A stretch of 64,000 bases of DNA. Source: Turnera subulata. Taxonomy: Eukaryota; Streptophyta; Magnoliopsida; Malpighiales; Passifloraceae. The position numbers and the translations under genes were made by a program. Every line of letters begins with the position of its first letter. The stretch's first letter is position 1. Shown here piece by piece: positions 10,802-23,100 of the stretch. The notes beneath the pieces were generated by a model. That model ran no database searches. It worked only from the letters and a program-made list of their open reading frames with translations, and had not been told where the DNA came from. The stretch spans positions 1-64,000 of the forward strand of contig JAKUCV010004429.1 in assembly GCA_028386065.3 (NCBI GenBank), given 5' to 3'.

Positions 10802-11361
10802 AAAATTATATCATGTGCATAGCACATGCACAAGAACTAATTCCACCGAAAGTATAATGCTGCTGCGGGAAAATAGAAAATAAATGTAAAAGTAAAAGAT
10901 AAACATGATACTCGGTTATAAGGCTCATTCATTCTGTTGCCCCAGCTCAGTGGGAACACATCATACTAAACGGAGTGTAAGATTATAATTGATGCTCTTG
11001 GATATTTGCAAGATTTTTCGACGGAAGAGAAAGAAATATACAACAATTTAGTTGGAAAAAAAAATACTTTTTCTCTCACTGTAGTAACTGTTCAGTACTC
11101 TTAATTGATCAAACTCATTATTTCAAAAACAGTTACAATCGATATTAAATGCATTACAATTACTTTTTTGGTGGATAAAGCATTACAATTACTCTACAAT
11201 CGCCAAATATTTATCAATGAATAAAAAAGAAAAGAATGAAAGAAAACTTGCTACATAATCAATCAATTAATCAATCAAATAAATGGGATGAAGTAAAGAG
11301 GCAAAACAAAAGAGTAAAAAATGGGCCGGGTAGGAGATGCAAACAAGAAAAAAAAAAAAAG
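10802..11361. other. 3' flank / 3' UTR of the myosin gene
   Basis: AT-rich sequence between the LINE tail and the myosin stop codon. It presumably includes the myosin 3' UTR (minus strand), but I could not place the polyadenylation site. No ORF of note. Confidence 0.5.
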
Positions 11362-12202
11362 CTATTGTATAACGGGATCAGATTGGGTGGATTGAAATAG
11401 AAAATGGAAGTCAGATCTTTGACGGAGCAGTTGAGGAGGAAGGACATTTATGTCGGCGAGGTTGATGATTGCAGTCAAAGAACTGAAAATCTCTTCCATT
11501 GAGAATGGGACACTGGAATGAATCAAATTTGCAATTAATTACATACTAAAGCGTACGATTACTACATTTGACATACTAACTAGCTAGTAACACTAATTAG
11601 TAATAATATGGTATTATAATCATGGTTACCTTGAATCAACATCAAGCAAGAAAGTTTTATTGGGCATGGCGATTGAATCTTGTGCCAACAACAATCTCAT
11701 TTTCCCAATGACCTGTGTGAAATGATGTGGTTGGGTCACAACAACAACTAGTATAGTAGTAATAGGTAAGTGAGCGGGAATGAAGTGTGCTGTGTCCAGT
11801 AAATCAGTATTTGTACCTCAGGGGATAATCCATGGGTTCCATATTTGTCATCCCAAACCATGGTCCCAATGCGGTATATTTGCGGAATGCTCAACATCTA
11901 ATCCAAAACAAAAAAGAAAAGATTATTTTGTCTTGGGGACCCTAGAGTTATGAATTTCATCTTATATTGGGTTGATGTGAGCATTTCCTAAATTATATAA
12001 GTTTTAAACTAGAAAAATAAATAGACCCTGAGAGGAGAATAAGAAATTTATAGTACAAATAAATTATTAGCAGTAACATAAAATTTCCCATAAATACAAC
12101 CCACCCAAAATTAACCCAGACAGATGCATGTGAGTGACTTACCGGGCAGATATCATTTGTGATCTCATCCAAAGATTTTTGAGCCTTTTGATGCAACACC
12201 TG

Positions 12203-12243
<41 letters not shown>

Positions 12244-14192
12244 ATTAATTAAACAACATAACAGATATCGGCATTAATTTGGACCCTCATATTTAATTCC
12301 TCGTTTGTAAGAAAAAAAAAAAAAACAAACGGTTTTGCTTATCCTACCAGAAACCCTACGGCTTGTCTTATGTGTTGGAGTTCGTCCCACGATGATCCTG
12401 CAAACTGCAAAGCAAAAGAAAAATAAAGAAGAAAAGAAACAAGCAAAGGGGTTGAATTATATAAATATTCGGCTTGTTATTTCTTTGCGCATATATAGAT
12501 TACCTGATCTGACGCTTTTAGGCACCAATTTTCCAATTCCTGCAAACCAGCTTTTAAATATTCTCCACTGCTAAACGAACAGCATTCACGTCTGAGCAGT
12601 AAGCTGCAGGGCATATATATATATAGGAAGTTCTCATTAAGCAGGAAGTGATTATGGTGGATTATAGCTAGGTTGGGGTTAATTTGATGTCATGCAGTGA
12701 TCTATTCTTGCTACGTTCTTGTTGAAAATAATGATTTTGATGAGTTTGTAATATTTTTAGGAAACTGCTGCATGCAGTTAGACTTGTATGTGTGATAAGA
12801 TTTGATAGTAGTTATAAGTAGTTATGCTTATGATGTCTATATATAACAACAATTCTCTTCTTAATTACCTGTTGAAGAGCTGTACATTTATGAAAGAGAA
12901 GATTTGGCTGAAGACTTTCCTGGTGAACACAGGAGGGACCTGCACCCAGATTACTGCATGTAAGTTGAGATGATCAAGTAGTAGTTGAACAAAAGACTTC
13001 GATTGATTCAGATAAGTTGAGATGATCAACTACTACTTGATCATCTCATCACAAAACTATATATATATATATATCCTTACATGATTCTCTGACATTATGC
13101 CCAAGGTTTCATCTAACTTGTTTACAATACTTTGCCAGTGAATGTTTGATGCGTGTTGTTTTGCAACAATGCTGGAATGCATTTTCTTGGAGGAACCTCT
13201 TAGCGATCTACTTCTACTACTTGATCTTGGGGCCTGTAACGTTCATCATACAATGCATCATCATCAGCTTTTTTTTTTTTTTTAAAAAAAAGTAAGTTAC
13301 TACCAGGATTGTTTTTTTTTTTAAATTTGTTTTGACAATTTAAACTTTGATGTTAATATTATAATAGTACTGCTGGTACTGGTTACCTGGATGCACAAAT
13401 TAAGGAAAGGGCTAATCTCTTTCTTTACAGAATCACGGATCAATCCATAAATTTTCTCCACATAGGCAGTGAGATGTTGCTTAAATAGGAGTGCAGGGTA
13501 CTTGGCCTCAACTTTTGATTGCTGCTCTTCATTTGTGTTCCCCACCATTCCGCTGTACCCACTTGACATTCCCATCCCCAGTACTGGAGATGATGCCCCC
13601 AATCCCTGATGATGATGAATATTATATTACATGCTTTTTGTGTTCCTGATCAACTTTAATATTACATTACCATTACCTACCTGTGCCATTCTTCCAAATA
13701 AGGTGGTGGCAGGGGAGTAGTTTCGAATTCGATTACGCTGTGGGGTGGATGCATGTTGTTGTTGGGTACTGCTCGCCTTGAGTGTACTTTGAAGAAGATA
13801 CAAAAGTGTACTAGTTGTTGAGAGCCAATAGGCTAGAAGATCAATCCCGCTATCTTGACTCTATTTCCAAAAAACAAAAACAAAACATTAATTAAGTGAA
13901 GGATCAATTGTCTCATACTCTCGTATATGTATGCATATCAAGGATATATATTATATGGTACCTCAATGGAGGATCGAATTGTGTGGATAATCTTATCAAA
14001 TATATTTGTCTTCTCTGCCTCAAAACATCTCCACTGGACAAGTGATTTGTACACAACACAGGCAGCAACAGATCTGCTCTTGTCAAACCGCTTCTCTTCC
14101 ATCAGACACTTGATCAGTACCTCATGATTCTCCTGTTGCCTCTCTGTTAGGGATCTTTGTTTTGTTAATAGGGAGACTGGAGCTCCTGATTC
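11362..14192 (-). other. Myosin XI globular tail, exons 29-39
   Basis: Exons 13962-14192, 13681-13860, 13387-13605, 13081-13233, 12869-12939, 12504-12603, 12348-12404, 12143-12199, 11817-11897, 11630-11712 and 11362-11512 (stop TAG at 11362-11364). Conserved tail landmarks are [34 protein letters not shown] and [16 protein letters not shown]. This cargo-binding DIL region has no stop or frameshift. The last exon encodes a [11 protein letters not shown] segment, then a diverged C terminus ending in SDPVIQ. Confidence 0.9.
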
Positions 14193-17100
14193 CTGTGTAC
14201 AAAATTCACTATTAATTACATCCATCTCCCAATAATTGTTCTTTTCTTAAATTGTTGAGGCCAAAATTGAAAAGAAAAAAAAAAAAAGAAAGAAAAGGGC
14301 AGTCATACTTTGGATGTCTGAGTCTCCTCTTGTTTCAGATGTCCATTTCCAAAATTCTGTGTCATCACACAAGGATAATGATAAGTCAAGACATGGCCTT
14401 TATTTATGACTCCAAGGTAAAAACGGTGACCGAGAGAAGCAAAACCCTCACTTGTGGGAGATTCCTGTCTGGAGTCACTATCTGCTCCACAGTGGGTGGT
14501 CGCTTGCGAAGTAATTCATTCTCTGACTCCAGGTCTGCAATCTTGCTTTTTAGGCTGAAAAGAAATATATATATATATTTTTTTTAAAAAAAAAATGAAC
14601 ATACAGAGTTGTATTGTCTGGTTAATTATGTGATCTCTAGCTACCCTTTCACGCTCCGTTCAGAAGTTTTTGATGATGAACTATATATATATATATAGCC
14701 TAGCAGCCAGGGACTATGTTGTATATCATGATGATTCTTACATTCTTAGTTCTTCAGAGATACTGTCCTCATCTGTTGATGCAACCAAAGCCTGCTGACG
14801 CAGAACCTGATTCTCAGATTCAAGGTTGGACATGCTTGTTTCCAATCTAAGGATATAATTAATAAAAAGAGGTGGTAGTCAATCATCACCAGCAACTCGT
14901 CATCACTTAAATCCTGGCACAAATATTAGATGAGTACCTCTCAACGGTCTCCTGAAGTTGCATTGTCTTCAACTGTGCTTCCTCGGCCTCTTTCATTCTC
15001 ACTTTGCTCTCTTTTTCAAGTTCATTACACTTACCCTCAAATTCCTCCATCTTCCTTTTCATTTCATGTAATTCGTCCTGCATTGTTCGCAATGCAGTTC
15101 TGATCATATCATTTCCTATATAATCTGTGGCTTTGTGTAGGTCGAATGTATAGGTTGAATTCGGGATCAGTACTGTGCTTAATTTAATGTGTAGTAGTAG
15201 TATGCAAATGAACTGCCAATATTATGTGATGACTGATACCTCCAGCTCATCTTTTTGGTTCTGAAGTAACTCCAGCTTGGTGTTATCCACCACAGGGACC
15301 TCTTTGATGACTGGTGGAGCTTGTTCTATAGCCAACTTGGCTGCTTTTTTCTCGCGGGCAATTGCAGCATGAGCTTCTTCCAGTTGACCTTGCATTTCTT
15401 GTAATGAGCTTTGCAGCTTAGCAATCTCTTGTCCTTTAGCTTCTTCAAGATCAGTCTGCAAATTCAGAACACAACAAATTCATTGGTTTACCTGCGTTAA
15501 CATAATTAATGCTTTGTAACTGTTTTGTTTGAAACTTGTCTTTGCAACAATTACTATATACCCTCAAATGCTTTTCAAATTCTAATCGCCATGTTAACTC
15601 TTCAACACGCTTCTCAAGCTTGTCCTTAGCTTCCTTCAGTGCTCCTGTTTCTCTTGCTGCCTGCAACAATTTACTTGTCATTTCCGCTTGAAATCTACTG
15701 AATGGATTGGAATAACTGATGGGGATACAAGTAATTAAACTTGCAAGACATACCATCCTCAGCTTTCTGAGCTCTTTTCTGGCTATCCTTGCTCTCCAAA
15801 GGCATTGAAGCACAAGAGATGCTTTCTTCTGTTGTTTATAAGCGGAGAGAGCTTGGAACCGTCTCCACTGAGTCTGTAATCCAAGGTGTGACAAAAAGTG
15901 TTTAAATTTATATATCAGTGAAATATCATACTCTGATTTGGGCTTTAAATGTTCTTATGGGAGATTTGGTGGTATCTGTGTCAACTGAACTGTATAAACA
16001 GGAACTATATATCTTAATAATGGGTTTTCGGGTTTTTTGGGCCCCTATGTTTAGTGGTTTGGCCAATTTGGTACCCCGACATTTTTTTTGGCCGGGCATA
16101 TACCCTGAGATTGCATGGGCAGGCCAAACGTATACCCCTGGTCAGGCACCTGCTGACGTGGAGGCTGCCCGGGGTATTTGCACGTGTTACTGTAGCAAAA
16201 CGACGTCATTTTAGAAGATTGGCTTTGAGTGAAGTGGGCCCCACTAAGCCACCTGTGCCCGACGTGGCATGAAACGGTGTCGTTTTCTCACTTAAAACGA
16301 CGTCGTTTTGCTACAGTAACACGCGCAAATACCCGAGCAGCCTCCACGTCAGCAGGTGCCTGACCAGGGGTATACGTTTGGCCTGCCCATGCACTCACGG
16401 GGTATATGCCCGGCCAAAAAAAAATGTCGGGGTACCAAATTGGCCAAACCACTAAACACGGGGCCCCAAAAAACCCAAAAACCCTCTTAATAATAAAACA
16501 CTCTTGAAATTAGTTACCAGATAGATATCCACGCGTATCTTCTGACATTGACTAAAATTCCAAAGCATATTTGGTACATAGCTAGAAAATAGACTGAAAA
16601 TACCTTCATGCTAACTGTTCCAATATTTTAACTGTCCTTGTTCTTGCTAAATTTATTGACAGTTTTTGGTTGCCGATGTACTTGTAACATGTCAAACCTA
16701 GTCAGGTGTGAGATCTTAATACCTGAATTATTGTTGCAGCTTTTGTACTTCTTCTGTATCTGTATTCATTACGCGCTGCCAACGCTCGTAATCCAGTCTG
16801 AATGACTGTTGCTGATCTCTGCAAGTTCTTATAAGACACTCGTGCAAAGTGACGACGAACATTCTTTTGTATGCAGATAGCAGCTGCTTCCTTTCTCATG
16901 TTTTCATACAGCTTACGCGCCAATTGTGCTGCACAAATGGGTAGGAGGGTAAAGATTAATTGTTTTCTAATTTTGGTAGCCAAAGGCTTGTACAGGTGAT
17001 TATGATTCATCTGACTTGGATTCTTGCTATGATAACTAGGACAGCAGAAGTTTGAGAGCGGTTGATAGAAACTAAAATAGAAATGTAATCCCTCCTGACC

Positions 17101-20100
17101 ACTAGATTTAGTGCATTTTGAGGGGGAAAAAAAAAAGCTGTGACTGTTATGAGTATTTCTTCGCGCCATCTCTGAGAGAAGGTCAGTTAATTCAATTAAT
17201 CATGGTACTGCCTGAAAATAACATGGAAAGCTGATGGCCGGGGCCTGATGCTTTAACTTACACAGGAGGATATATAGAAATACTAAAATGAAAAAAAAAA
17301 TGGGACAACCTCTCCAGAGTTTCTGCAAATGAATTGTTGCCTTTCGTAACGTAATGAATTCTTTTCTTGTCAGATAAGTTCGGATTTGTCTCTGGATGAG
17401 TCTGGCAGCATTAGCCAAAACTTCAGTCCTTCGTGCATCTAACTCAGCCATCTGCCCGGCTCGGAGGAAGAGCTTTGTTTTCCCAATCTGAATAAAGCAT
17501 CTAGGAATGCAAGTTAAGATAATGTGGAATGCAATTTTCTTTTCCTGGAATTCAATTCATGGAGTTGTATTACTTAAAACAGACCTGATAGCCCTTTAGT
17601 CTCATCCTGTCCAAGATGGCTATGCATGCTGCTTTTTCATCAGATCTGTGATCAGGATGAAACACCAAATTATCATTGTAGAAATATGAAGTTCAAGTTG
17701 CCTGCCTCTGAAGCTGGGAAGTAGTAGAGACGGGTCTTTCTGTGTGAATAAATTATTTCTGAGCTTCTAAATAATGTAGGCAGTACAACTTTTAATCAAA
17801 GAAAAATGCAATTTAATTAGTCGGTCGTCTGCCTTAAGCTGACTTCAAATTCTATATCTAAAACAATATTGCAAAACAGAAGATAGGTGTTTAACAAACC
17901 AAATTATAAAACTGGGTGATAATTTATACCCATCCAGAATATCAGGAACCAGCATTCCAAAACGATCTAGGAACTCATCAAATGTTCTTTTTGTGGGATA
18001 ACCAGCACAGCTTATCCTGATTGCTTCTAGGACTCCCTGCGCAACATGTATCCAAAAATCATTGTCCATTGGATCAGCTAACAGTGGATGCTAAACTTTT
18101 ATTTATCAGAGACTTAAGGATGATGATCAAACTGATGTGTATTCATCTATATAGTAGAACTATTTAATCTTACCCCACATCTTAATTGGTTTAAGACATT
18201 GAAGTTCTCAAAGATGCCAGGCTTTAATATTGTATTTGGCTTTACACAACGTATGTAATGCGGTTCTGTGGTGTTAAGTGTCTCCATTAAAGCTTGTAGT
18301 TGTTGCTGCATATCGAGTTTTGAAACAATGAGCAAAACCCGCCCAGGCCGAGCATTTCTCTATATTTGCTTGCATACATAAAATGGTGGAACTCTATATC
18401 TGGAAATGCAACACACCTTGAAGCGGGTACCAATGGAAGAGAACTTGGATTGCTTAGATGTCTCTTCAGGTAGTGGGGGAAAAAGATTAGCAACAAAATG
18501 ACACTTAGAAGCATATAATAAAGCTTGATGTTCAGCTACAACATAATCTTTGTTTTTGTCGAGGAATTGGTCTGCTTGATATGTAACCTGCTCAACAAAT
18601 TGTAAGAGCGAGGATGAGAAAAAGGCAGGCGACAAACTTGGTCCTTTAGGTGGATATATATATGACATAATATGAATCGCAGACAAAGGTAGCTTACATC
18701 TCCTGCGTAATGGTTAATTGTGAAGTCTGTTCGAGCAAGTTTGGGTTTGCTGAACCGCTTATGAGCTTTATATGTTTGATACATCTTCTGTGCAAATGTC
18801 TCATGAGTTGACTTGGGGAACATGCTGCATTAAAGAAAGACTGAAGCTTATACATTTTTCAAAGATTTGAGACTCCACGCAGTAATGTCAATCTGTGGGG
18901 AATTTAATACTCTTTAATTTCCCTCTAAATGAAAACATTTAAGGATCTACGTACGTACACTTCTTACTCTAGTCAGCAATGTCAATTTTCTTTTTGGAAT
19001 TTATTGATGACGGTCAATATGAGACAAAAGTTATACATACCAGGCTTCATCAAGAAGGGCTATGATACCGCCAGGTTTCTGCAGGAAGGACATAGTATGG
19101 TTAAGATGCCATGAATAACTATTTTAGTTTTGTTTTTGTTAAGTTTGGTTTTCTAATACCTTCTCAATAAGATCCAAAACATCCTGGTTGTCTACAAACT
19201 CCACGTAACTCCAGTCAATTTCTTCCCTTGTGTATTCTTCTTGCTCCATCTTGAATACATGCTGTGTACATTGGCATAGGTTGGTTATATATATAATATG
19301 AATATGGTCAAAATTAGGTACGTATAAATATATATATATATATATATATGTACAAGTACAGGGAAGAAATTCCAGTTAGTTCATACCTGGTTAAAATGCT
19401 GTTGCAACTTTTCATTTGTTAGGTTGATACATAGCTGTTCAAAACTGGAGGATGATTCATTTTAAGTAGGTTGCATAATATATTAAGAGTAGAAATTAAT
19501 TAAAGGGTTTGTCCTGGCCGGAGAAATTAATTAAAACAGCAGAGAACAAATGATTGCGCGCGCATACCTATTAATCTTGAAGCTCTCGAACCCGTAAATG
19601 TCAAGAACTCCGATTAAGCTTTTTGCATTGGGATCCTGACCAATGGAACTGTTAATCTTATCGACAATCCTGCAACATTTCCAATTACATGCATCTAATT
19701 AACCAAATATATATGCATATATGTTGGTGGGTGCTTATTACTTGATTACTAGTAGTTACTTACCAATCGAATACCCTAGAGTAGACAGTCTTGGCCAAGG
19801 CATCACGACTTAAGGCAGCTGAATCCGGGTCTAAAGGTTTTGTAATGTTTCCATCAGGGGTCACTATGACACGCTTGCAAAGGGAGCCTTCCAGTGCCTT
19901 GTCATCACACCTGATCATCAGTCAACGTACCATCTAGTCAGCCAGTACTCAGTCATGACATCAATTCCTTTCTTTCTTTTATATTTTATTATTATTATTA
20001 AAATTGATGCACAATTTCTTTTTTTTTTTTTTTTTTTGCAAGAGTTCTAATTATTATACATTAGTAGCTCTGCTGCTGTTTGAAGGTGGTATTGTGATTT

Positions 20101-23100
20101 CTCATCCTTGAGCTTTGAGGAGTCGACTTCTTTTCCCTTGATGAACTCTATATTCCCCAGATGAAGGATTGCTGCTACTACCCGGAATATCGCTTCCTAT
20201 ATAGGAGGATGTTAACAAGTAAATTAAGGGTAAATATTATAAAATTAAGTAACAAGATCAGTCAAGACCACCTTAATTTTGCATTAATTATTATATATCT
20301 CGCAATGCATTGCATCCAAAGTCAAAGTGGTTTAATTAATGAAATATACCTGTTCATCCTGGCTGATTCCTACAATATCCATTGCATTTCTGGTCTCCAA
20401 GTACTCCCTCGCATCATCAACATTTGCCACTTGGTAGCAGTTTGATTGGTTTAAATAGTGGAAATTTCTTGGGTCCCCTAACTTGAATTTCTTCACATCC
20501 TGAAAGGATACAAGTTGCTTATTAATTAATTAATTACAAGCTAGTAGCTAGTGTATGTATATTTCATGCATGGTTTCTTTTCGTTAAGTATATGTATATA
20601 TATATATATATACAGTAGTACTAACAAGAAAAACAAACAAACAAATTAAGCATAGATATATATGGTAAAGTAACCTCTTCCGGTGCAGCGCAGAGCATGT
20701 AAAAACAATGGTAATTCCTTTCAGGATCCGAAACTTGGCAAACTCGCGATCTCTCCAGAAGATATGTACGAACCGCAGCTCCAGATATCTTCCCATGCTT
20801 ATCAAATTGTATCTCCACAAATTTACCAAAACGACTGCCCCCCGTATATTTATTTATTTATATATGTATATAACCATGCATGAAATAATTAGTAATTTAC
20901 AAGTTAATTTGAGAAACATTATTTTCTTACATATATAAAAGTGGAACAGAAAGAAACAAAAAAAATACATAATGTAGAGCGAACTCCTAATTATCACCTT
21001 GAGTTGTTATTCTTCACAGTTTTGGCATTTCCAAATGCTTCCAAGACTGGATTTGACTGACAAAGTTGTAGTCTTTTAATTAGTACTTGAATGAGTTATT
21101 TTTAAAAAATAAAAAATAAAAAAGAATACATTGTACTACTAATTAATTGATTAATTACCTCCAAAACCTGCTGTTCTACAGTTCTTCCTTCACCGCCAGA
21201 CCTCCCCCCCATGAAAGCAAGGTATCTCATGAGCATCTTGGTTGTCTCTGTCTTACCAGCTCCACTCTCCCCGCTTACCAGTATGGACTGGCTTCCTTGT
21301 TCATTTATCATTGCTCTGATGCACATAAATACATATATTAATATTATTTCAAAATTATCATATATATTCTTAATCTATCATATATACATAGCATTCTAAG
21401 GAAAGTTTTTGTATTGGCATGTGGAGGTTTTTTTATAACCTGTCTATAAGCCTTAAAGATTAAGATGAAATTTAATATTGCAGCAAATTAATACCATGAT
21501 TCTTAATTTATTTCTAGTTACTAAATCTTATTTATATTTAACCTGAAAATATTTTTGTCAAAGTGGAGTATTAGTATTTTTAAAAGATGTTTCCTTCGTA
21601 TGTTTATAATGCACTGGAAGTGTATTTAAATTAATATTAATGACCTTATGCAAGTAAACCCCAGAATTTTTGTATATAACTAGATTTTTTTTTTCAAGAG
21701 TTGTTTTTCTCTATAACGACTGCAATGATTTAGATGGGTAGCCGATTATTTTGTAGATCTACAATTATATATTTTTATACTTTCAATCTATTTCAATTTT
21801 ATTTTTTTAAGTATTTTCACTATCATTTCCTCCCTACTTTTGTGTAATTTTTAATTTTTTTGCAGAAAAATAAATATTAATGCTTTGATTGAATTGACTC
21901 CCAAGAAAGATTTATGGACAATTCAAATAAGGTTTCCAAGGTTATAGGAATATTTGAATAAAAAATTATAAAACCTCCTTATTAGTCTAGATATAATTAT
22001 AGTTGATGCAAATATATGTTTTCATTTTTCAAGCCTTTGTTATTTATAAATTATTAACAAAAATAGTTTCAAAAATATTATAATAAAAAATAGAAAACTA
22101 AGTCTAAAAAATATAATTTCATATTATAGCGTTTTTCGAAAAATAATATAATAAAAGATAGACTAGAAAATAAGTAATTAATGACATACACAAAGCAAAA
22201 GGTTAAATTATAAATTAAAAAAATATATAAAGCATTGACTAAGAAAACGAAAAAAATTTAAAGAAACAAAGCAGAAGGATGATGGATAAAAGTAAAAAAA
22301 ATAAATTAAGAAACAAAAATATACCAAACAAAATTGAGAGAAAATGATTAAGAAGAAAAATTAAAAAAATATTAATATATTTAAGTCAACGAAATAACTA
22401 AGAACTATACATATAATTTTTTTTAAAAAAATAGAACCCATACTATTTCAAATTCGTCAATTGTAAAACCCGACTTTTCTTTCGTCAATTATATACCCGT
22501 ACTTTTGAATTTATGTCAATTATGTATCTCGGGTAGCATTTTGATGAAGAGACATGCTGCCCGCCAACAATATATGTTTTCCCCTTAAATTTTAAATTTA
22601 ATCATATAAGTCCCATATAATGAAACAATTAAGTTCTTTAATTTTTATTTATATTCAATTAAATCATTGTTTTAGTGTTAAAAATTTTATTTAAATTCTT
22701 AGTGTTATATATAATTATCATTTGTGCAATATTTGATGTTATAATTATTACTTATGTCCGATTAATTTTTATTAGATTACTAAATTATAATTTATCATAA
22801 AATGAAATAAAAAAATTTTTAAAATTCATATAACTACGCTCATATAATAATAATAAATTTTTATTTGTAGTTAATCACGCAAAATTTAACAATGTGCATA
22901 CATAATTTAATAGTACACATATTTATTATTTTTGATCACCATAAAATAATGTCTGATTTTGCAACTGTTGCTAGTTGTTGGGACATGAACTTGATCTTAA
23001 AATAATATTATTATATTATTATGATACATGGTAAATGGGACTCATTTTTGCATTATTTTCTAATTTTTAAATCATCCAAATTAATAAATAAAATATATTT

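Noticed and set aside
15918..16272. Plus-strand ORFs of 98 and 72 aa in a myosin intron
   Set aside because: They fall in the arms of the fold-back MULE and are not coding.
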